In this document: positions 1-6,277 of the stretch, in pieces | How positions within the stretch are numbered: position 1 is the first letter of the stretch | Layout of the letters: each line of letters starts with the position of its first letter | Origin: CAZGMJ01 sp964526785 | Lineage (GTDB): Bacteria; Planctomycetota; Phycisphaerae; Sedimentisphaerales; Anaerobacaceae | NCBI GenBank assembly: GCA_964526785.1 | Contig: CAZGMJ010000073.1 | Span: forward strand, 1 to 25,797 | Direction: 5' to 3' | DNA length: 25,797 nt | Made by a program: the position numbers and the translations under genes | Notes under the pieces: generated by a model | What the model was told of the DNA's origin: nothing | Databases searched by the model: none | Seen by the model: only the letters and a program-made list of their open reading frames with translations

Positions 1-183
<183 letters not shown>

Positions 184-187
<4 letters not shown>

Positions 188-224
188 ATCAATCTTTGGT
201 TGATATGGGAGCCGGTTTGCCGGC
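184..224 (+). other. Two hairpins in the 23S-5S spacer
   Basis: A perfect 9-bp inverted repeat (ccatatcaa at 184-192, ttgatatgg at 200-208) is followed at once by a 5-bp GC stem (gccgg 211-215, ccggc 220-224) with a TTTG loop. The position just after mature 23S suggests an RNA-processing structure. It is not a terminator, since no T-run follows and 5S lies downstream. The processing role is inference. Confidence 0.5.
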
Positions 225-306
225 GCTCATATCCGTATCTGCATAGGACTTGTGTTATAATTACATACGCGAATAGTCCCGGGTTTCGACCCGGTTCTAA
301 CGAGTT

Positions 307-416
307 TCCTGGTGAGTATACTGACGGGGAAACGCCTGATCCCATTCCGAACTCAGAAGCTAAGCCCGTTTAGGCCGATGGTAGTCCGCTTGGGCGAGAG
401 TAGGTTATCGCCAGGA
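307..416 (+). rRNA. rrf: 5S ribosomal RNA
   Basis: This is a complete 5S rRNA of about 110 nt. The terminal stem pairs tcctgg (307-312) with ccagga (411-416). The internal signature CCCATTCCGAACTCAGAAG and the later GATGGTAGT...GGGCGAGAGTAGG are typical of 5S. It follows 23S on the same strand and is followed within 6 bp by a strong terminator. A long open frame that runs through this RNA is not a gene start. Confidence 0.95.
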
Positions 417-421
417 ATTAT

Positions 422-453
422 AAAGGCCGGTTTCGACGAGAAGCCGGCCTTTT
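422..453 (+). terminator. Rho-independent terminator of the rRNA operon
   Basis: A 9-bp stem (aaaggccgg 422-430, ccggccttt 444-452) can be extended inward by four more pairs (tttc 431-434, gaag 440-443, one G-U), leaving a 5-nt loop. A T-rich tail follows. It lies 6 bp after 5S and closes the rRNA operon. Confidence 0.85.
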
Positions 454-491
454 CCATTTTTACGGTGTTGTCCCGAGTGGATGATGAGGTA

Positions 492-1079
492 GTGAAACGC
501 ATTTGTGTATATTGTGGAAGCGGGGTCGGGCACCTCGATGGATACGCGGATGCGGCCCGTGCGATGGGCCGCGCTATGGCGGACGCGCAGATGGCGCTGG
601 TTTATGGCGGCGGCAACATCGGAATGATGGGCGAGTTGGCCAAATCCGTGCTCGATGCAGGAGGGGAAGTAACCGGTGTCATCCCGCAGGCGCTGTTCGA
701 TCGCAATCTTGCGCTGGCCAGTGTCACAGATATGCGAATCGTGCGCACCATGCACGAGCGAAAGGCCCTGATGGCGGACTTGGCGGATGCCTTTGTCGCG
801 ATGCCGGGCGGGTGGGGCACGCTGGAGGAATTCTTCGAGATCGTAACGTGGGCGCAGCTCAAGCTGCACTGCAAGCCGTGTGGTCTGTTGAACGTGCATG
901 GCTATTTCGATCATCTGATTCGCTTTGTGGATTACGCCGTGGAGCAGCGTTTCATCGACCGGGTCCACAGAGATCTGTTCTGCGTCGAGGCCGATCCGCG
1001 TTCGCTGCTTTGCAGACTCCGTGAAAACGCCCCGGGAGGGGCAAGCTATGACGCCGGGCACCAGTCTAAGGTTCCGTAG
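492..1079 (+). CDS. LOG family protein (TIGR00730-type nucleotide phosphoribohydrolase)
   Basis: This 195-residue protein belongs to the LOG ('Lonely Guy', formerly 'lysine decarboxylase-like') family. Characterised members hydrolyse cytokinin riboside 5'-monophosphate or other nucleoside monophosphates to free base and ribose 5-phosphate, in the cytoplasm. Visible motifs are the N-terminal KRICVYCGSG strand, a VYGGGNIGMMG nucleotide loop at about residues 37-47, HERK around residue 90, and the diagnostic PGGWGTLEEFFE at about 105-116, which matches the family PGGxGTxxE signature with its catalytic Glu. The open frame continues upstream through 5S rRNA, so a downstream start is needed. GTG at 492 gives the family-typical MKRICVYCGS beginning. 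GTG at 477 is an alternative; neither has an ideal ribosome-binding site (GAGG lies only 2 nt before 492). No partner gene is adjacent, so the natural substrate is unknown. Confidence 0.88.
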   Translation: MKRICVYCGSGVGHLDGYADAARAMGRAMADAQMALVYGGGNIGMMGELAKSVLDAGGEVTGVIPQALFDRNLALASVTDMRIVRTMHERKALMADLADAFVAMPGGWGTLEEFFEIVTWAQLKLHCKPCGLLNVHGYFDHLIRFVDYAVEQRFIDRVHRDLFCVEADPRSLLCRLRENAPGGASYDAGHQSKVP

Positions 1080-1183
1080 GTTGAGGGAGCGGGGCAGCTT
1101 TCGCGTGTGCCGACGTCAGCGGTTCGCACGCTCCTTCGCAAGCCCTGAATCGGACGCTTGTGAGGAAGCGGTAGGAAGGAAGC

Positions 1184-1795
1184 ATGCACTTTTGGCGCAC
1201 CAGAAAGACCGTTCTTGGCAGATATGATCGTGACGCTGGCGGTCGAGTCGTTATCGATGTGGCTGTCCGGCGCATACAGGATCTGTACAGCGATTTCGAC
1301 CGTTCTGCTCCGTATCGACGCAAAGACCTCGATCAGGAATTCGGCGAGTATCTCAGCGAGTGTGCCGGAGAGGTCGGCCCCAGCGATTTCGTCGTTCAGA
1401 TATCGCTGGCCCATTTTCCTGATGAAGCGGTCAGACAACGCGTTCGCTCCAGCATTATCAGTTTCTTCCGGTATCAGCAGGAACTCGAACGGTCTGCTAT
1501 CCGGACGATTATCAAACGGTCCATAGTCCTGTTCGTTATGGGCGTTGGATTGTTGCTCCTGGCTGTTCTGGCGAACCGTCGCTTGAGCCAGGCGGAGGGC
1601 GTCCTCGCTGAGGTCTTCGCACAGGGTCTAACCGTTGCTGCCTGGGTCTCCCTCTGGGAGGCGATTGCCAACCTTTTTCTCGAATGGCATCCGCATCGCG
1701 CCCGCATTCGCACCTGCGAACGAATCATCCGGGCGGACGTCACCTTTCGGCGTTGGCCTGCCGCTGGACCTGATGCACAGAAACGGACGCCCTGA
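1184..1795 (+). CDS. Hypothetical protein with two membrane helices
   Basis: I do not recognise this 203-residue protein as a named family. It begins with a mainly polar region of about 110 residues, followed by a hydrophobic segment at about 113-131 (rich in I, L, V, F, G) and a second, less hydrophobic one at about 145-166. It ends in a short Arg-rich tail. The topology suggests an inner-membrane protein with both termini in the cytoplasm. The start is supported by AGGAAGG a few bases before the ATG. It lies about 100 bp after the LOG gene on the same strand, and no transcription signal is obvious between them, so co-transcription is possible. Confidence 0.6.
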   Translation: MHFWRTRKTVLGRYDRDAGGRVVIDVAVRRIQDLYSDFDRSAPYRRKDLDQEFGEYLSECAGEVGPSDFVVQISLAHFPDEAVRQRVRSSIISFFRYQQELERSAIRTIIKRSIVLFVMGVGLLLLAVLANRRLSQAEGVLAEVFAQGLTVAAWVSLWEAIANLFLEWHPHRARIRTCERIIRADVTFRRWPAAGPDAQKRTP

Positions 1796-2121
1796 CGCAC
1801 ATCGACGGCAGGGCACCACAAGGTTGTAGACCCGGCCGGACGCACATTGGTCGTCGCTTTGAGCTCATTGTGCGATTGTTCGGCAGAGTGATTTACTTGC
1901 CGTTTCTCCATTGATGAGGCGTCCCTGCAACCATGGCCAACCTGAAGCCGGACCCTTGCGTTCGCACGTCTCATAAAACCCGCCATCTGGCGCCCCCCAG
2001 GTGCCTGCATTTGGCCATAGCGGAAAATGAACGTATGTTTTAATAGTATGGCGACGGTCTTGGGCAGCGCCGGCAATAGAGGTCGTTACGCTGGCAAGAC
2101 GGTTTTATGGGGGAAGTGTTA
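1796..2121. other. 326-bp gap without a recognised gene
   Basis: No credible ORF, tRNA or terminator with a T-run was found. A weak 6-bp inverted repeat (gccctg at 1789-1794, cagggc at 1809-1814) overlaps the stop codon of the preceding gene but has no U-tract. The last bases hold the strong GGGGGAAG ribosome-binding site of the next gene. Confidence 0.4.
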
Positions 2122-2838
2122 ATGTTCGACGATTGCGACATCGCCGATTTGCGTGATTTCCTTCTGGTTGATTCCGCCGATGTGGGGACTGCCATCCGTG
2201 ATGCCAACCGTATCATGTCCCTGGTTCAGGCCATTGAGGCCGCCGTCGACGGGATAAGGCAGATCCTCCTGATGATGGAGGACCTGGCCGAGAAGCAAGT
2301 GCACCGCTACTGTACGATGAGTGAAAAGGCGGCGATGCAGCAGAAGATGCTGGAACTCGCCGAGCAGGTTAACGCAATAGTCGACCGTACCACCATCACA
2401 ATCTCGCCGGACGAAGAACCGAACAGACTGCTGTCGGCCTCGGGCCAGACTATCGATGAACCGGTCGGTAGTGGTCGTACCATGCATATCTTCGCCTGGG
2501 ACATGCGTTTTCCTGTCGATCGAATCGACCTTACCCGAAACGGCAAAGGGGCGCTGGCCCTGATCCGAGAAACGCTTCGCGGTGTCAATGAGTACGTCGA
2601 CTATCTCCAGGGGCAGATCAAACTGCTCGAAGAGACTGTTGCCTCCATCGACGAGCGAATAGCGAAGCATTACGAAATCGAGGTGTTGCAGATCAATCAG
2701 GCCGGACGGACTATCGCCGCCATTGAGACGCTGGCCGAAGAAATGCCCGATGCATTGCTCCTGACGCAGGCAAATCTCACACGCGATGAAGTCCTGCACG
2801 CCCTGCGCGAGCCTGGCCAAACGTGCCTGGTAGGTTGA
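2122..2838 (+). CDS. Short flagellin-like coiled-coil protein
   Basis: This 238-residue, mostly helical protein has no signal peptide or membrane helix. Residues about 23-110 resemble the D1 helices of flagellin: a run ending AIEAAVDGIRQILLMMEDLA, then AAMQQKMLELAEQVNAIVDR followed by TTI and NRLL. This parallels the flagellin pattern 'EGALxEInxxLqRMRELA...lQxEvxqLxxEIdRIAnTTxFNGxkLL'. A C-terminal helix (ALALIRETLRGVNEYVDYLQ onward) resembles the flagellin C-terminal D1 helix. The canonical first 30 residues (MxLRINTNxxAL type) and the last assembly helix are missing, so an ordinary filament subunit is unlikely. The start at 2122 is preferred over 2107 because GGGGGAAG lies 5 bp upstream of it. 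It stands alone and converges with the DUF362 gene 52 bp away. The flagellin relation is from motif resemblance only; any helical regulator could look similar. Confidence 0.6.
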   Translation: MFDDCDIADLRDFLLVDSADVGTAIRDANRIMSLVQAIEAAVDGIRQILLMMEDLAEKQVHRYCTMSEKAAMQQKMLELAEQVNAIVDRTTITISPDEEPNRLLSASGQTIDEPVGSGRTMHIFAWDMRFPVDRIDLTRNGKGALALIRETLRGVNEYVDYLQGQIKLLEETVASIDERIAKHYEIEVLQINQAGRTIAAIETLAEEMPDALLLTQANLTRDEVLHALREPGQTCLVG

Positions 2839-2890
2839 CGGCCGCCGTTCTGTGGCTCAATACTCTTGCGGTCAACAGACCCGAGGGATC

Positions 2891-3964
2891 TTACGCCTCG
2901 AAGCCATAGGCCTCGATGAGTTTGCGGTGAGGTTTGAATTGATATCGGCACTCATCCGGCGGCGTGCCAAGAACCTGCATCTTCCCAACGTCGCCCTGAC
3001 CCATGCCCGCTTCGGCCATCGCTGCCAGATACATGATCTGCCCCGGATCGAAACCCATGATCTTCGTCGCCAGCGTATCCATGGCCAGCGGATCGAGACT
3101 TGCCATCGCCACTCGCATATCGACGGGCGTGCCGCCGACCGGTCCGTTGCCCTCCATAGCCTCAAATCCATCGATTACGCCCAGATCGGGGTACATATCC
3201 TGAGCCAGATGGAACATGTTGTAGTGCAGCACGGCCTGCTTTGAGAAGTTGAAGTCACTGTGCATCAGCCACTTGTCGTTCTTCTTGTAGTCGTTCAGCG
3301 GGGCCGCCAGCAGCACGTTCTTCAAAGAGAGAGTCGTCACCACGCGGTCGTGCGTTTTCATCTTCGCCGCCGAGATTACATACGTGTCCGGATCGAGAAA
3401 CGTCGAGATGATTCGAAGCGGGATGGGTTTGTGTCCTTTGCCGATCATGTATCTATATGGCCATGGCTGTTTGTTCAAGTCGACCAGTTTGACGTTGTAT
3501 TCCTTCTCCAGAGGCAGATAACCGTAGTTCTCGAACCCGTTGAATGTTCCGCCGCCAAACGCTGTTGACTCGCCGATTATGATCTGCCCTTTTACGTGGG
3601 GCGTCAGAAAATCCAGTATGCCCCGAACCGCATCGACGTGCGTAGCCGCCAGTTGCTTGTTGGTGGTGACGAAATTCGGCTTGATCAGAATGCGCTTGTT
3701 GCCGATCGAGGCGAGAACGTCGTCTTCGATCTTCTTGAGGGCCTGGTAGGTGATCTGGCGCCTGTCGTTTCCCTTGATCAGGGCGACTTTGGCCGTGCCC
3801 GGCACATTCTTGAACAGCCGTCCGCCCCGAACCTGCGGACTGCCGGACGCCGCGTACAACAGACCGTCGCCGAAGCGCCGGCCGCCCAATACCAAGCCCA
3901 ACGCTCCGACCCCAAGTCCTCGCAAAACTGCTCGCCGATTCGGTTTCTTCTCATCACAAGCCAT
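2891..3964 (-). CDS. DUF362 domain protein with Tat signal
   Basis: This 357-residue protein is a member of the DUF362 family (PF04015), of unknown biochemical function. The N-terminus carries a twin-arginine signal (NRRAVLRGLGVGALGLVLGG), so it is probably exported folded, perhaps with a cofactor. DUF362 landmarks are ILIKPNFV with a following ATHVDAV, IIGES, AAKMKTHDRVVTTLSLKN, the GVIDGFEAMEGNGPVGG stretch and MASLDPLAMDTLATKIMGFD. No cysteine cluster is seen, so the ferredoxin extension of some DUF362 proteins is absent. AAGGAAGG lies about 8 bp before the start. It is the last gene of the four-gene minus-strand cluster, 70 bp after the SMP-30 lipoprotein. The same DUF362 + SMP-30 pair is fused in one protein at 6278-8731, which points to a shared task. 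Confidence 0.85.
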   Translation of the reverse strand: MACDEKKPNRRAVLRGLGVGALGLVLGGRRFGDGLLYAASGSPQVRGGRLFKNVPGTAKVALIKGNDRRQITYQALKKIEDDVLASIGNKRILIKPNFVTTNKQLAATHVDAVRGILDFLTPHVKGQIIIGESTAFGGGTFNGFENYGYLPLEKEYNVKLVDLNKQPWPYRYMIGKGHKPIPLRIISTFLDPDTYVISAAKMKTHDRVVTTLSLKNVLLAAPLNDYKKNDKWLMHSDFNFSKQAVLHYNMFHLAQDMYPDLGVIDGFEAMEGNGPVGGTPVDMRVAMASLDPLAMDTLATKIMGFDPGQIMYLAAMAEAGMGQGDVGKMQVLGTPPDECRYQFKPHRKLIEAYGFEA

Positions 3965-4034
3965 TGACCAAACCTTCCTTTCAGGATGTTGCCGAGACTG
4001 ACCAAACAGCCGGGCATATTACTCGTGGGCGTTT

Positions 4035-4916
4035 TTACTGTATGCCCTTGACGCGCATGGGAATGCTGTAGATCGACGTCCTGGCCGTAATGAAAAGCCT
4101 CTTGCGATCCTCGCCCCAGAAGCATACATTTGCCGGTCGCTCGGGAACTTCTATGGACTCGATCAGTTCACCCTTCTTGTTGTAGACCTCCACCGCATCG
4201 GTGGTCAGATAGATATTGCCCTTGTTGTCGATGGTCATCCCATCCGATCCCCTGGAAACAAACAGGGTCTTGCCCGTCAGTTTCCCGCCTTTCTCAATAT
4301 CATAGACAAACGTCTTTCCGTCGCCTGGATCGGTCACATAAAGCTTCCTTCCGCTGGGTGTTCCGATCAGGCCGTTGGGTCGCACCATATCGTCAATCAC
4401 GCGCATAACGGTTTCATGGTCCGGCGTCAGATAATAGACATGCTCGCCGCCTTGCTGCATGTCGTCGCGATTGCCATATCGCGGGTCCGTGAAATACACG
4501 CCGCCTTCCGGATCGATCCACAAGTCGTTAAGACTGTTGAAGGGCTTGCCGTTATACTCATCCGCCAATACCGTCACTTCGCCGTCGGGAGCGATGGATA
4601 CCAGCCGTCTTCCGCCGCCCTCGCACGCCAGCAGATTTCCCTGATCGTCGAAAAACAGCCCATTGGCCCGGCCCGAATTTTCGCGAAACGTACTCAACTG
4701 ACCTTCCAAAGACCACTTGTGAATCCGCTCATTGGGAATATCGGTGAAGTACACATTTCCCTCTTCGTTGCAGGCGGGGCCTTCGGTGAACTTGAATCCG
4801 TCCGCCAGTTTTTCTACCTCTGCTCCCGCCGCTGTCACGCTGGTGTTGCCCTCATTGCACCCGCTCATAGCGGTAACAACGAGCAACGTCAGAATAATCA
4901 CCGCAATCCGTTTCAT
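4035..4916 (-). CDS. SMP-30/gluconolactonase-like lipoprotein
   Basis: This 293-residue six-bladed beta-propeller belongs to the SMP-30/gluconolactonase/LRE family, whose known members hydrolyse sugar or other lactones using a divalent metal. A lipoprotein signal is visible: MKR, a hydrophobic core, then MSGC with the lipid-attached Cys at 20, so it is anchored to a membrane facing the periplasm. The four expected metal ligands can be placed: E45 (FTEGPA), N130 (LNDLW), N181 (RPNGL) and D225 (GSDGM). The fold therefore looks catalytically competent. GGAAAGGACTGGAG precedes the ATG. It is closely similar along its length to the C-terminal domain of the fusion protein at 6278-8731, including the AAGAEV lead-in. 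That domain probably arose by duplication. The substrate is unknown. Confidence 0.87.
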   Translation of the reverse strand: MKRIAVIILTLLVVTAMSGCNEGNTSVTAAGAEVEKLADGFKFTEGPACNEEGNVYFTDIPNERIHKWSLEGQLSTFRENSGRANGLFFDDQGNLLACEGGGRRLVSIAPDGEVTVLADEYNGKPFNSLNDLWIDPEGGVYFTDPRYGNRDDMQQGGEHVYYLTPDHETVMRVIDDMVRPNGLIGTPSGRKLYVTDPGDGKTFVYDIEKGGKLTGKTLFVSRGSDGMTIDNKGNIYLTTDAVEVYNKKGELIESIEVPERPANVCFWGEDRKRLFITARTSIYSIPMRVKGIQ

Positions 4917-5012
4917 CTCCAGTCCTTTCCATAGAAGTTTGTGCTCGGTCTTTGAAATATCAAATGGGCCAATGCGCCTATCTACTCGCGGCTCGCCTGC
5001 TCATAGAGCTGG

Positions 5013-6260
5013 TCAATCCACCTTCACGCCTCGCCCGAATGCACGGGGCAAATCCTGCCAGTGTTTCATATCTTCCGTTTTCCATTTGCGGCATTTTGGA
5101 CAGACGCATGCAATCTTTGGATTGTATGGATTGCCTATGCAGCCCGCAAGTAGCGCTTCGCCGCGGCGCATTTGATCGTGCATCGACTCGCTGGGCAGGC
5201 CGACGAGCATCGGGACCGTTGTTAAATCTCCGCCACAGGCCGGACACGGGACATGAACTGCGATTCTCGCCATGTAGATGCTTGTCTTGCCCTCATGGCT
5301 GGAATAATAGCTGACCCAGAGCACATCGTCGTACCAGGCCAGCCCCGGGTAGCTCGTATCGCCTCCGCTCGGGAGCTTGAGCAACTTCTCCATCCTGCGG
5401 GCGTTCATCTCCAGCCATGTAACCGCCGTATGCGCACCTCCCTGATGCATCCGGCCGGCGGCTATCCAGTCGCCGAACGGCAACTGCATCAGATTGGGAC
5501 CGCCGAAACTCCTGAATTGCAATCCAAGATCATACAATTCCCACTTTGCATAATCAGCCCGGGCGACTCCCAACAGGGCACCGGTAGGATTATCTCCCCG
5601 TCGTTCACGCCGAATAAGTGCGTAACAGGTACCGTCGCTTGCGAAGCGCACCGTTGCTTCCGTGAAACGTCCGTCCACGGAGATACCTGGCACGAAAACA
5701 TCGAAATTCAGACCGTCATCGGTTACGAGCAGTTGTCCGTCATATGCCCTCCCGCCCGTGCCGTATGCGAACCCATATGCCTTGCCGCCAAACCAGTCCA
5801 CCTGCCAGAGCCATCTGCCCGGCTCCACCACTATCGTTGGTTCCGTCCACGTCCTGCCGTTGGCCGAAAAAGCAACGAAGCTGCCCGTTGCGCAGCCCTG
5901 GCCGTCCTCCTTGCGAGGTGCGGCACCGCCCAGCAGCATCATTCTGCGCCCCGGCGTCGCACATAGATGTGCATCGCGCAGATCGTATCCTTCCATGTCT
6001 ATCAATGCGACCGATTCCCAGGAATTTCCCCCTTCGGACGCCAGCACGCGAATTCGTCCGTCCGTCGAAACATGGCCTCGCCCCTCGCGAAATGCGCAGT
6101 AGAATTGCCCGTTCCATCGCAGCAGGTCGGTAAACGCGTTATGCGGCGCCTCGTCCCAGATCTTCGTCACAGAAAGCAATTCCAATTCCGGTGGCTCGTT
6201 CGCCCATGCCGGCGCCAGTATGAGGATGACGAGGATCGCCATCGGTGAAAAGATTCTCAT
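5013..6260 (-). CDS. Sialidase-fold exported protein with C-terminal zinc ribbon
   Basis: This is a 415-residue protein. A Sec signal peptide (cleavage probably after AWA, residue 20) precedes a region of about 310 residues with BNR/sialidase-like propeller features: FREG and GRGHVSTDG near 57-68, SANGRTWTEP near 132-141, TDDGLNF near 180-186. The AFREG...H...DG order resembles the arginine-containing first blade of exo-sialidases, but I cannot assign a full catalytic triad plus Tyr/Glu pair. Residues about 337-395 form a different module with CPACGG (C339, C342), GLPSE, RGEALLAGC and CVCPKC (C387, C390). It resembles small bacterial zinc-ribbon proteins with a 'GLP...RGE..LGGC' core. GGAGGTGA sits 5 bp before the ATG and runs up to the previous stop (17-bp gap), so translation is probably coupled to the fusion gene. 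The substrate is unknown. Confidence 0.75.
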   Translation of the reverse strand: MRIFSPMAILVILILAPAWANEPPELELLSVTKIWDEAPHNAFTDLLRWNGQFYCAFREGRGHVSTDGRIRVLASEGGNSWESVALIDMEGYDLRDAHLCATPGRRMMLLGGAAPRKEDGQGCATGSFVAFSANGRTWTEPTIVVEPGRWLWQVDWFGGKAYGFAYGTGGRAYDGQLLVTDDGLNFDVFVPGISVDGRFTEATVRFASDGTCYALIRRERRGDNPTGALLGVARADYAKWELYDLGLQFRSFGGPNLMQLPFGDWIAAGRMHQGGAHTAVTWLEMNARRMEKLLKLPSGGDTSYPGLAWYDDVLWVSYYSSHEGKTSIYMARIAVHVPCPACGGDLTTVPMLVGLPSESMHDQMRRGEALLAGCIGNPYNPKIACVCPKCRKWKTEDMKHWQDLPRAFGRGVKVD

Positions 6261-6277
6261 AGTTCACCTCCGGTGCG

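Noticed and set aside
312..491. N-terminal extension of the LOG gene to an ATG at 312
   Set aside because: It would lie inside 5S rRNA and its terminator; the family N-terminus starts at about 492.
405..1061. 218-codon minus-strand ORF opposite the LOG gene
   Set aside because: It is the antisense shadow of a recognised family; its translation shows no motif.
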